DNA of 35,379 bases from Ferruginibacter sp. (GTDB lineage: Bacteria; Bacteroidota; Bacteroidia; Chitinophagales; Chitinophagaceae): the NCBI GenBank assembly GCA_025352625.1, contig JANXSR010000403.1, positions 1 to 35,379 on the forward strand. Direction: 5' to 3'. The notes beneath the pieces were generated by a model. That model saw nothing but the letters and a program-made list of their open reading frames with translations. It searched no databases and was not told where the DNA came from. Of the stretch, positions 9,776 to 17,665 are shown in pieces. The translations under genes and the position numbers were made by a program. Position 1 is the first letter of the stretch, and the number at the start of each line of letters is the position of its first letter.

Positions 9776-11014
9776 ATGAGTATTTCAACCAATGAATTTT
9801 CTGTAAATGGCAAAACGTACAAGCCTGCCGCAAAACCAATTGTGGTAATTTGTATTGATGGATCAGCCGATGAGTACCTGGATATTACAATGGCACATGA
9901 CCGTATGCCTAACCTGAAATCCATGACAGTAAAAGGTTACAGGGGAATGGTGAGAGGAGCATTGCCTTCTTTTACCAACGTAAATAATTCTTCTATCGTT
10001 ACAGGGGCATCGCCTGCAGTGCATGGCATAAGCGGTAACTTTTTTTATAATGCAGCCATCGACCAGGAAGTGATGATGAACTCATCTGAATATTTGCGTG
10101 CTGAAACTTTGCTGGCTGCCGCCGCCAATGCCGGCCGTAAGGTGGGCGTGGTTACCGCTAAAGAAAAGCTAAGAGATATTTTATCTTATAAATTAAACGG
10201 CATTGCGTTCTCTGCAGAAAAAGCCAACCTCGCAAAAAAAGAAACACACGGAATTGAAAATGCGGAAGAAGTAATTGGATTTCCTACACCGGCTATTTAC
10301 AGTGCCGATGCAAGTCTGTTTGTATTGCGTGCCGGCGTTGCCTTGATAGAAAAAGGAATTGCGGATTTTTTGTACCTGTCATTAACCGATTACATGCAGC
10401 ACACGTATGCACCCGAAGCAGAAGAATCACTGGCTTTTTATGAAGCCATGGATATAGAAATCGGAAAGATGATTGCACTGGGTGCAGTGGTGGGAGCGAC
10501 AGCAGATCATGGAATGAATGCAAAAGTAAAAGCAGATGGTTCGCCCAATGTGTTATTTGTAGAAGATATGCTGACGGAAAAATTCGGCGAAGGCTTCAGG
10601 GTTATTTGCCCTATTACAGATCCTTATGTAAAACACCATGGCGCATTGGGTTCTTATGTGGTGGTGCATGTGCCTGACCAGTCAAAAATAATAGAAATAA
10701 AAGACTGGCTTATGATTCAGCCCGGTATTACTGAAGCCTATGACAGGGCGACCGCAGTAAGGGTGTTGGAACAACCGGAAGATCGTATTGGTGACATTGT
10801 TGTACTATCAGGCAGAGATGTGGTAGTTGGAAGAAGACCGCAATACCACGACTTGTCAGCACTGGATGGCAGCCTGCGTTCTCACGGCGGTCGGTACGAA
10901 GAAATGGTACCGATGATTATTTCCCATCCTTTAAACAACTTTTACAGAATGAAAGCCGCAGGCGATCCCCGCAATTTTGACATTTTTGACTTTACTGTTA
11001 ATGGAACAAACTAA
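9776..11014 (+). CDS. phnA: Phosphonoacetate hydrolase PhnA
   Basis: A 412-residue cytosolic enzyme (no signal peptide) that splits phosphonoacetate into acetate and phosphate, the C-P bond-breaking step of the oxidative aminoethylphosphonate route. It is an alkaline phosphatase-superfamily zinc enzyme. The expected ligands are visible: Asp28 (ICIDGSADEY), nucleophile Thr67 (PSFTNVNNSSIVTG), Asp205 and His209 (TDYMQH), Asp244-His245 (TADHGMNAK) and His370 (RSHGG). VTAKEKLR near 127-133 resembles the lysine patch that binds the substrate in characterised PhnA. Length and order fit the family over its whole span. It is followed after 11 nt by phnY, so the two are very likely co-transcribed. The 95-nt gap upstream could hold an internal promoter, but no clear consensus was found. 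Confidence 0.93.
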   Translation: MSISTNEFSVNGKTYKPAAKPIVVICIDGSADEYLDITMAHDRMPNLKSMTVKGYRGMVRGALPSFTNVNNSSIVTGASPAVHGISGNFFYNAAIDQEVMMNSSEYLRAETLLAAAANAGRKVGVVTAKEKLRDILSYKLNGIAFSAEKANLAKKETHGIENAEEVIGFPTPAIYSADASLFVLRAGVALIEKGIADFLYLSLTDYMQHTYAPEAEESLAFYEAMDIEIGKMIALGAVVGATADHGMNAKVKADGSPNVLFVEDMLTEKFGEGFRVICPITDPYVKHHGALGSYVVVHVPDQSKIIEIKDWLMIQPGITEAYDRATAVRVLEQPEDRIGDIVVLSGRDVVVGRRPQYHDLSALDGSLRSHGGRYEEMVPMIISHPLNNFYRMKAAGDPRNFDIFDFTVNGTN

Positions 11015-11025
11015 AATTTAGTACT

Positions 11026-12504
11026 ATGAATGAAGAAGCAACTGTAGTTGAAAATAAAAGTCAGCAAAAAAACACCAATCACCTTCCCGTAATAAATACC
11101 AGTTGTTATGTTGCCGGTAAAAAGATTGTATCAGAAAACACACTGGAAGTGAGAAGCCCATACGATAAACGTTTGGTAGGCACAGTTGCTTTGGCCAATG
11201 CATCTCATGCCGAACAGGCAATAGAAGCGGCTTTAAAAGGCGGCCCAAAATTAACCCGTTACGATCGTTTCAGCATTCTTGATAAAGCACGGCAATTGCT
11301 GATAGAACGTAGAGATGAATTCGCAAAAATCATCAGTGCAGAATCCGGATTGGCAATTCGTGAAGCCATTTATGAAACAGGCCGTGCGCATGATGTGTTG
11401 ATGTTTGCGGCAATGGAAAGCCTGAAAGATGATGGCCAGATTTTTTCCTGTGACATTTCGCCCCAGGGCAAGGCACGCAAAATTTTTACCACCCGTGATC
11501 CTTTGTCGCTGGCACTTTGCATAACACCCTTTAATCATCCGCTAAACCAGGTAGCACATAAAATTGCACCTGCCATTGCCGTAGGTACGCCGGTAATTTT
11601 AAAACCATCTGAAAAAACACCTTTAACTGCAATTAAGTTTACGGAGCTATTGTACGATGCAGGACTGCCACATTATATGCTGAGTGTATTGCTTGGCCCT
11701 ACCAATGAAATTGCAGAACCACTGGTAAAGGATGCCCGTGTTGAAATTGTTTCTTTTACCGGAAGCGTAGCTGTTGGTAAAAGAATTTCAACTGTAGCAG
11801 GATATAAAAAAGTGATTCTTGAACTGGGTGGAAATGACCCCATCATTATTCTGGAAGATGCAGATATGGATACTGCCGTTCATCTTGCGGCTGAAGGATC
11901 TTATCGTAACAGCGGACAGCGTTGCACTGCAGTGAAGCGTATTTTAATTCATGAAAATATTAAAAATGCCTTTATTGAAAAATTTGTAGCCAAATCAAAA
12001 ACATATACCTGCGGCGATCCTTCAGATCCGGCCACAGTAGTGGGGACAGTGATTGACGAAGCGTCCGCTATTTACCTTGAAAGTGTTGTAAACAGGGCCG
12101 TTGAACAGGGGGCAAAAATTTTACTGGGTGGTAAGCGTACCGGTGCCTTGATGGAACCAACTGTAATTACGGATGTAACACGTGATGCAGATATGGTCAT
12201 GCATGAATCGTTTGGTCCGCTTGCTCCTATCCTCTCATTTAAAGATATTGATGATGCCATCGCATTAAGTAATTCAACGGCGTATGGTTTATCAAGCGGT
12301 ATTATTACCAACAACATGCAGCACGCCATCCGCTTTATAAAAGAATTAAAAGTAGGTACAGTCAATATCAATGAAGTGCCTGGTTACCGCATCGAAAGTT
12401 CACCTTTCGGGGGCATCAAAGATTCTGGTCTTGGTGTAAAGGAAGGTGTTATTGAAGCGATGAAATGCTTCACATTTGTAAAGACTTTTTCCATGCCATG
12501 GTAA
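11026..12504 (+). CDS. phnY: Phosphonoacetaldehyde dehydrogenase PhnY
   Basis: A 492-residue NAD(P)-dependent aldehyde dehydrogenase. Catalytic residues are Cys300 in GQRCTAVKR and Glu266 in LELGGNDP; the oxyanion/substrate motif TPFNHPLNQ lies near 167-175, and FTGSVAVGKRI near 244-254 is in the cofactor region. An Arg directly precedes the catalytic Cys, as in phosphonoacetaldehyde dehydrogenases, where basic residues hold the phosphonate. By family it oxidises phosphonoacetaldehyde to phosphonoacetate, the substrate of PhnA encoded 11 nt upstream. Sequence alone would allow a related aldehyde dehydrogenase such as lactaldehyde or succinic semialdehyde dehydrogenase; the position between phnA and phnW settles the assignment well. 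Confidence 0.9.
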   Translation: MNEEATVVENKSQQKNTNHLPVINTSCYVAGKKIVSENTLEVRSPYDKRLVGTVALANASHAEQAIEAALKGGPKLTRYDRFSILDKARQLLIERRDEFAKIISAESGLAIREAIYETGRAHDVLMFAAMESLKDDGQIFSCDISPQGKARKIFTTRDPLSLALCITPFNHPLNQVAHKIAPAIAVGTPVILKPSEKTPLTAIKFTELLYDAGLPHYMLSVLLGPTNEIAEPLVKDARVEIVSFTGSVAVGKRISTVAGYKKVILELGGNDPIIILEDADMDTAVHLAAEGSYRNSGQRCTAVKRILIHENIKNAFIEKFVAKSKTYTCGDPSDPATVVGTVIDEASAIYLESVVNRAVEQGAKILLGGKRTGALMEPTVITDVTRDADMVMHESFGPLAPILSFKDIDDAIALSNSTAYGLSSGIITNNMQHAIRFIKELKVGTVNINEVPGYRIESSPFGGIKDSGLGVKEGVIEAMKCFTFVKTFSMPW

Positions 12505-12561
12505 GTCTTTTAAACAGTATCATTTTAAATTTTAACCTTAGAGATTCATAAAATATTGTAC

Positions 12562-13644
12562 ATGCAAAAACTATTGTTTACACCGGGACCGCTTTCTACT
12601 TCTGCCACTGTAAAAGAAGCGATGCTGGAAGATATGGGCTCCAGGGACCACGCATTTTTACTGGCCGTAAAAGAAATCAGAAGTGGCTTATTAAAACTGG
12701 GCCATGTTTCAAAAGAAGAAGGATATGAATGTGTAATAGTGCAGGGGTCGGGCACTTTTGGTGTAGAAAGTGTAGTGGGCAGCGTGGTTGGTAAAAATGA
12801 TACCCTGTTGGTTTTAGTGAATGGTGCGTATGGAGAACGCATTGTAAAAATGGCAAAAATTAACCAGCTCACTCACCAGGTATTGCGTTTTGAAGAAGAT
12901 GAAATTGTAACCCCGGAAGCAACATTGAAATACCTGGATGAACATCCTGAAATTACCCACGTCGCCTGTATTCACAGCGAAACAACCACCGGGCTTTTCA
13001 ATCCAATAGAAGCAATTGGTGCAGTATGCAAAGCACAAAACAAAATTTTTATTGTAGATGCCATGAGTAGTTTTGGAGGTGTGGAAATGGATATCAAACA
13101 AATGCACATTGACTTTCTTGTATCCTCATCCAATAAATGTATTGAGGGCGTTCCGGGTTTTTCTTTTGCATTGTGTAAACGTAGTGAATTGGAGAAAGCA
13201 AAAGGTCAGGGAAGAAGCTTGAGTCTTGATTTGTACGATCAGTGGAATGGATTGGAAAGTAACGGGCAGTTTCGCTTTACACCACCAACGCTGAGCATTA
13301 TGGCATTTCGCCAGGCGATGAAAGAATTGGACGAAGAAGGAGGAGTTACAGCAAGGGAGCAACGTTACAAAACAAACAAAAAAATATTGGATGAAGGAAT
13401 GGCGGCACTTGGGTTTAAGCAATATTTAAAAGCTGATATACAAGGTCACATTATCACTTCCTTTTTGTACCCAACCGATAAGCCCTTCAACTTTGAAGAT
13501 TTTTATAATAAACTGAACGACCGCGGCTTTGTAATTTACCCGGGCAAACTCAGCAAGGCAGATGCATTTCGCATTGGGAATATCGGCCAGATTTTTCCAG
13601 ACAATATCAGGGGGCTTGTTGCGGCTGTGAAAGAAGTATTGTAG
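12562..13644 (+). CDS. phnW: 2-aminoethylphosphonate:pyruvate transaminase PhnW
   Basis: A 360-residue class-V PLP aminotransferase. ATG 12562 gives the family's MQKLLFTPGPLSTS start; a TTG two codons earlier is less likely. Hallmarks are the N-terminal TPGPLSTS, RDHAF (28-32), GSGTFGVESV near 62-71, HSETTTG near 138-144, VDAMSSFGG (165-173) with the PLP Asp, and SSSNKCIEGVPG with Lys192 as the Schiff-base lysine. It moves the amino group of 2-aminoethylphosphonate to pyruvate, giving phosphonoacetaldehyde and alanine. With phnA and phnY it completes the PhnW-PhnY-PhnA route to acetate and phosphate. There is no phosphonatase gene (phnX) nearby, so the oxidative branch is the only one visible. 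Confidence 0.93.
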   Translation: MQKLLFTPGPLSTSATVKEAMLEDMGSRDHAFLLAVKEIRSGLLKLGHVSKEEGYECVIVQGSGTFGVESVVGSVVGKNDTLLVLVNGAYGERIVKMAKINQLTHQVLRFEEDEIVTPEATLKYLDEHPEITHVACIHSETTTGLFNPIEAIGAVCKAQNKIFIVDAMSSFGGVEMDIKQMHIDFLVSSSNKCIEGVPGFSFALCKRSELEKAKGQGRSLSLDLYDQWNGLESNGQFRFTPPTLSIMAFRQAMKELDEEGGVTAREQRYKTNKKILDEGMAALGFKQYLKADIQGHIITSFLYPTDKPFNFEDFYNKLNDRGFVIYPGKLSKADAFRIGNIGQIFPDNIRGLVAAVKEVL

Positions 13645-13682
13645 TCATTTAGTTCATCTCAGAAAAATATTCTTCATTTAAT

Positions 13683-14918
13683 ATGCTGCTTAGTACTTCT
13701 GAAAAGGTAGATGCCATTGTTGTTGGCGGCGGCATATTTGGCTGCGCCGTCGCTTATTATTACACAAGGGATAATCCAGGTAAAAAGATTGTAGTACTGG
13801 AGCGAAATGAAATTTGCAATGCAGCCACCAGCAGGGCTGCAGCGCTGGTTACACGTATCAGAAGTAAGAAAGATTTTATCCCACTCTCATTAGAAACCTA
13901 CCGAGCAGTTGCTGAAATGGAAAAGCAATTGCATGAAAGCATGGATATGAAAAGAGTGGGTGTACTGCATGTGGCTGCAAGTGAAGCTACTGTGGCAGAC
14001 TTGGATAACTTGATGCGGATTGCGGATTCATTTAACGAGCCTGCTGAATACCTCACGCATGAAACGGTAAAGACAAAAGTACCCTGGTTAAAAACGGATG
14101 AAGCATTGAAGTTTGGTTTTATGCCAAATGAAAGTTATTGTGATCCTTACCTGCTGGGAATTTTTTTTGCAAGGTGCGCAAAAATGAATGGTGCGGATAT
14201 AAGACAAGGTGTTGAGGTAAAAGGCCTTTTAATGGAAGGTAATGCCGCCATTGGTGTAAGCACTGCTGCCGGCAATATATACGCCAACGCTGTCGTAATT
14301 GCAGCGGGTGCATGGTCGCCGGTATTGGCCATGCAGGCGGGTGTAGGCTTACCCATGGCGCCTGTGAGAAGTCAATATTGGATTACAGAAAGGAATGCAA
14401 TTTTTCCTGTTGATTCACCTATTGTTCTTTTACCTGATGCGCAGGCATATGCAAGGCCTGAAGGCGGCGGTTTACTATTTGGTATTAGAGAAACTAAATC
14501 ATTCACCTCATCACCTTTAGACATTCCGAAAGATATCATTGATTTTTCTTTTAGTCCTGATCGTGGCGTGAGTGATTTGTCGGAAGTAATTGATAAGCTT
14601 GGCCGCTTTTTTCCGCTAGTGTATGATATTGGGCTTAAGTATTACATCGCAGGGTTTTCAGGGTATACACCCGATAATAATTTAAGTATGGGGATTGTGC
14701 CGGGCGTTAGCAATTTGTTCGCTGCAACGGGTTGTGCAGGTGCAGGTATTTCTGTTTCCGGTGGTGTTGGGCTTGCCTTTGCGGAGATGATTTCCGGTAA
14801 ACCCAATCCTTACGATTTCACAAATTTCAAGATAGATCGTTTTGGCAAAATAGATCCGTTTAGTAAAGAGTGGCTGGATAAATGCGCCCTTGCAAGGTCA
14901 CAAAAAAGAAGCGGCTAA
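13683..14918 (+). CDS. DAO-family FAD oxidoreductase, probable amino-phosphonate oxidase
   Basis: A 411-residue glycine/D-amino-acid oxidase-fold flavoprotein. The N-terminal Rossmann motif is VVGGGIFGCAVAYYYTR (~residues 13-29), followed by the acidic end of beta-2 (VVLERNE) and RAAALVTR. The C-terminal flavin-contact motif is ATGCAGAGISVSGGVGLAFAEM near 352-373. There is no signal peptide. It starts 38 nt after phnW and is in the same operon direction. DAO-type flavoproteins recur in bacterial phosphonate clusters (those named PbfC and PbfD), where they oxidise aminoethylphosphonate or its N-methyl derivative to phosphonoacetaldehyde. That role is proposed here from family and context; which of the two types it is cannot be told by eye. 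Confidence 0.78.
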   Translation: MLLSTSEKVDAIVVGGGIFGCAVAYYYTRDNPGKKIVVLERNEICNAATSRAAALVTRIRSKKDFIPLSLETYRAVAEMEKQLHESMDMKRVGVLHVAASEATVADLDNLMRIADSFNEPAEYLTHETVKTKVPWLKTDEALKFGFMPNESYCDPYLLGIFFARCAKMNGADIRQGVEVKGLLMEGNAAIGVSTAAGNIYANAVVIAAGAWSPVLAMQAGVGLPMAPVRSQYWITERNAIFPVDSPIVLLPDAQAYARPEGGGLLFGIRETKSFTSSPLDIPKDIIDFSFSPDRGVSDLSEVIDKLGRFFPLVYDIGLKYYIAGFSGYTPDNNLSMGIVPGVSNLFAATGCAGAGISVSGGVGLAFAEMISGKPNPYDFTNFKIDRFGKIDPFSKEWLDKCALARSQKRSG

Positions 14919-15003
14919 ATTTTTAACCAAGAGTATTATTATAGCCTTACATTTCTGTTGAGGAGTAATTAAACCAGTGCACAATACTATTAATGAATAA
15001 TGC

Positions 15004-15024
15004 TACTTTGTAAAAGTTTTACAA
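15004..15024 (+). promoter_or_regulatory. Possible -7 box and perfect palindrome upstream of the DUF5690 gene
   Basis: A perfect 17-bp inverted repeat, TTGTAAAAGTTTTACAA (15008-15024, 8-bp arms around a central G), overlaps TACTTTG (15004-15010), a near match to the Bacteroidota -7 element. It lies 25 nt before ATG 15049 in a 130-nt gap. A regulator site controlling the transporter is plausible; no -33 box was found. Confidence 0.35.
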
Positions 15025-15048
15025 TTGCAAAATAAAACCAGTAAATAA

Positions 15049-16332
15049 ATGTACACTTCTGCACTGCTGCAAAAGCAATTAAAGACGATGCCCACTTGGG
15101 CACTTTCAGTATATGCAGCTTTAAGTGCATTTTGTGTTTATTTCTGTATGTATGCTTTCCGAAAGCCCTTTGCTGCTGCCGGTTTTGCAGGCATGCATTT
15201 TATTGGTTTCGATTACAAAGTGTGGCTGGTAACGGCACAGGTAATTGGTTATATGCTCAGTAAATTTTATGGCATAAAATTTATCTCTGGCATGAAAGGA
15301 GAGAAAAGAGCCATTACCATTGTAAAATTAATTTTACTTGCATGGATAGCGTTGTTTTTGTTTGCAGTTACTCCCGCACCTTACAATATTATTTTTCTTT
15401 TCTTAAACGGGTTTCCTTTGGGCATGGTTTGGGGATTGGTGTTTAGTTTTTTGGAGGGAAGAAAAACAACTGAATTTATGGGAGCTGTTCTTGCAATTAG
15501 TTTTATTTTTTCTTCGGGTGTGGTAAAGAGCGTGGGTAAATCCATTGTATTAAACTGGCAGGTGAGTGAAATGTGGATGCCTTTTATTGCGGGTGCATTT
15601 TTTGTGTTGCCAATGATTTTATTTACATGGTTGCTCAACCATATTCCGCCACCAAATGATGAAGATATTCTTTTACGGAGTGTACGAAAACCAATGACAG
15701 GTATTGAGCGAAAAGCATTCATCCGTACTTTTTTGCCGGGTATTATCGTAATTATTTTTACTTATGTATTGCTTACAATTCTTCGAGATTTTCGGGACAA
15801 TTTTTCAAACGAACTGTGGAAAGAATTGGGGTATGGCAACAATGCTGCCATCTTTACCGAAACAGAAACCTTTGTGTCGCTGATAGTGTTGCTCTGTATG
15901 AGCCTGCTGATATTGGTAAAAAATAATATCAGGGCTTTTATGATCAATCACTTCATCATCATTGCCGGCTATGCACTGGCATTAATATCCACACTTTTGT
16001 TTCTTGCACAATACATTAGCCCTGTAATCTGGATGACGATGATTGGCACTGGTTTGTACCTGAGTTATGTTCCTTTTAATGCATTGTATTTTGAAAGAAT
16101 GATTGCTACCTACAAAGTGAAAAGTAATATCGGTTTTATCATGTACATAGCAGATGCATTCGGCTACCTGGGAAGTGTACTGGTGTTATTTTTAAAGGAA
16201 TTTATCGGGGTTAAACTTTCCTGGACAAATTTTTTTACAGACGCTGTTCTCATCATTTCAGTTATTGGTATTGCAGGAACTTTTATCGCCGCATTTTATT
16301 TTAGGAGAAAATATGCAGCGGTAACAAATTAA
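15049..16332 (+). CDS. DUF5690 family MFS-like membrane protein, candidate phosphonate transporter
   Basis: A 427-residue polytopic inner-membrane protein with about 12 hydrophobic segments, for example AALSAFCVYFCMYAF (~25-40), LILLAWIALFLFAV (~92-105), IIVIIFTYVLLTIL (~235-248) and a last one near 400-420. FCMYAFRKPFAAAGF after the first segment and LNGFPLGMVWGLVFSFLEGR near 117-136 (an MFS-like loop) fit the Bacteroidota family DUF5690, which has no experimentally known function that I can cite. Its context, directly downstream of phnA-phnY-phnW-FAD oxidase with no other inner-membrane transporter nearby, makes it the best candidate for moving aminoethylphosphonate or a related compound into the cytoplasm. 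It may be driven partly from its own promoter in the 130-nt gap. Confidence 0.8.
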   Translation: MYTSALLQKQLKTMPTWALSVYAALSAFCVYFCMYAFRKPFAAAGFAGMHFIGFDYKVWLVTAQVIGYMLSKFYGIKFISGMKGEKRAITIVKLILLAWIALFLFAVTPAPYNIIFLFLNGFPLGMVWGLVFSFLEGRKTTEFMGAVLAISFIFSSGVVKSVGKSIVLNWQVSEMWMPFIAGAFFVLPMILFTWLLNHIPPPNDEDILLRSVRKPMTGIERKAFIRTFLPGIIVIIFTYVLLTILRDFRDNFSNELWKELGYGNNAAIFTETETFVSLIVLLCMSLLILVKNNIRAFMINHFIIIAGYALALISTLLFLAQYISPVIWMTMIGTGLYLSYVPFNALYFERMIATYKVKSNIGFIMYIADAFGYLGSVLVLFLKEFIGVKLSWTNFFTDAVLIISVIGIAGTFIAAFYFRRKYAAVTN

Positions 16333-16368
16333 ATCGTGAGGAGGCATATGGTTTAAAAGCAATACTCA

Positions 16369-17100
16369 TCAAACCCTTTCAACAATAATTTTAGAAGTAC
16401 CCAAATAAGTAATCACCACTTTTAGCACATCACCAACTTGCACTGTAAGCGGAGTAGTTTTATCCACAGCAATTTTTGCCTGTATTTTCTTATCTATAAC
16501 ATTTACAAAAATACCGTGAGGTGTTACTTTATAAACTGTTACATCAATGACAGTTTTCTTTTTAAAACATTGTATAGCGTACATATATTCTGGTATATAC
16601 TCACTTTTAAACAATGCGGCGGTAGCCTTGTCTGGCTTATCTGTATTTTCTAATTTAAAAAATACAGGCTCATTTAAATTATCTTCTCTGGGCTTTTTTT
16701 CCCACGGAGATAATATAAGGGGGAAGAAAATGTAGCTGCCGGTTTCTTTTACAAAATAATCCTCCTCTACCTTTTTCAAATAACCTACAAAACGATTTTC
16801 AATTTGCGATTTATTGATAAGATTATCCAGTGCATTATTGAAATGAAACTGTAAACAATCTGCAACCATCTTATCCCCTCTTGCAGATAAGGTGATCATA
16901 AAACTAACTTCATCACCTACATGAAACTGATGCACCTTTTTAATGATTTTTTCTTTTCTTAATTTCTCCTGCTCTTTTTCACTGATATTACCACTAATAG
17001 TTTTTTTCTTTCCATTGTGTTCATACTCTATGGTTGCATACTCTTTTTCATGATTGATAAAAGTGATTTTACCCATAATAGTTTTATCATCTGTAGCCAT
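16369..17100 (-). CDS. Uncharacterised protein with possible OB-fold-like segments
   Basis: A 243-residue soluble protein that I cannot assign to a named family. ATG at 17100 (MATDDKTIMGKITF) is chosen; an in-frame extension upstream is AT-rich and not protein-like. The N-terminal part (IMGKITFINHEKEYATIEYEHNGKKKTISGNI) resembles a cold-shock/OB-type beta strand pattern with a VGDEVSF turn near 75. The C-terminal part (VIDVTVYKVTPHGIFVNVIDKKIQAKIAVD...VQVGDVLKVVITYLG) resembles an S1-like strand pattern. RNA binding is therefore possible but unproven. It lies 154 nt downstream of the trmB-DUF5522-ATL genes on the same strand and converges with the DUF5690 gene, with only 36 nt between stops. 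Confidence 0.7.
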   Translation of the reverse strand: MATDDKTIMGKITFINHEKEYATIEYEHNGKKKTISGNISEKEQEKLRKEKIIKKVHQFHVGDEVSFMITLSARGDKMVADCLQFHFNNALDNLINKSQIENRFVGYLKKVEEDYFVKETGSYIFFPLILSPWEKKPREDNLNEPVFFKLENTDKPDKATAALFKSEYIPEYMYAIQCFKKKTVIDVTVYKVTPHGIFVNVIDKKIQAKIAVDKTTPLTVQVGDVLKVVITYLGTSKIIVERV

Positions 17101-17254
17101 AAATAGTAAATTCAAATTGTGAAAGAACCGAAAGTAGGTTTTATAAATGAGTATCTTTAGGGTAAAAAAACATTCCTGATTTCTGCACCACTTCATTAGT
17201 TTACTAAGAAAGCTCAATACCTAAAGCGTTTGTTCCTAAGGGCACAATACCCAC

Positions 17255-17647
17255 TTATAAAATGAGTTCTGTTAAGGGGTCCCAGAAAAGATATTTAAAG
17301 TCAACGATTTTATCATCTTTCACTAAAGTTTTTTCTTTTTTTAATAATTCTTCCATTAATGTGGGGGTGGCAAAATGAAATCTACCGGTGAGCAAGCCAT
17401 TTCTATTGACTACCCTGTGTGCTGGAATTTTTGGTTTGGCTAAATGGGCTGCATTCATTGCCCACCCTACCATTCGGGCTGACAATTTTGTGCCCAGGTA
17501 ACTTGCAATGGCACCATAAGATGTTACCCTGCCTTTGGGAATCTGGCGAACTACGTCATATACATCTGCAAAAAAACTGTATTCTTTTGTAGTGCTTTTG
17601 GGCATTTCTTTTTCAGCAATCTTTGTTGGTGCAATCTTTTTTTTCAT
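17255..17647 (-). CDS. Alkyltransferase-like (ATL) protein of the MGMT family, no active-site Cys
   Basis: A 130-residue protein with the DNA-binding half of O6-alkylguanine-DNA alkyltransferase: VYDVVRQIPKGRVTSYGAIASYLG (~29-52) with the Tyr44 loop, SARMVG with the Arg58 nucleotide-flipping finger, and IPAHRVVNRNGLLTG (74-88). In true MGMT the last motif is PCHRV; here the acceptor Cys is Ala76, so suicide alkyl transfer is not possible. ATL proteins bind alkylated guanine and pass the lesion to nucleotide excision repair. It is the last gene of a tight operon, 18 nt after the DUF5522 gene. An N-terminal basic tail of about 20 residues is extra relative to minimal ATLs. Confidence 0.88.
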   Translation of the reverse strand: MKKKIAPTKIAEKEMPKSTTKEYSFFADVYDVVRQIPKGRVTSYGAIASYLGTKLSARMVGWAMNAAHLAKPKIPAHRVVNRNGLLTGRFHFATPTLMEELLKKEKTLVKDDKIVDFKYLFWDPLTELIL

Positions 17648-17665
17648 GATGTAAAAGATACAAAT

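Noticed and set aside
11251..11538. Open antisense frames opposite phnY, phnW and other genes
   Set aside because: They mirror well-supported coding sequences and have unnatural composition.
9776..16332. C-P lyase (phnG-M) or phosphonatase (phnX) route
   Set aside because: No such genes occur in the window; only the hydrolytic PhnW-PhnY-PhnA route is present.
16336..16356. GAGGAGG followed by ATG, resembling a ribosome binding site and start
   Set aside because: The frame stops after two codons, and it lies between convergent genes.
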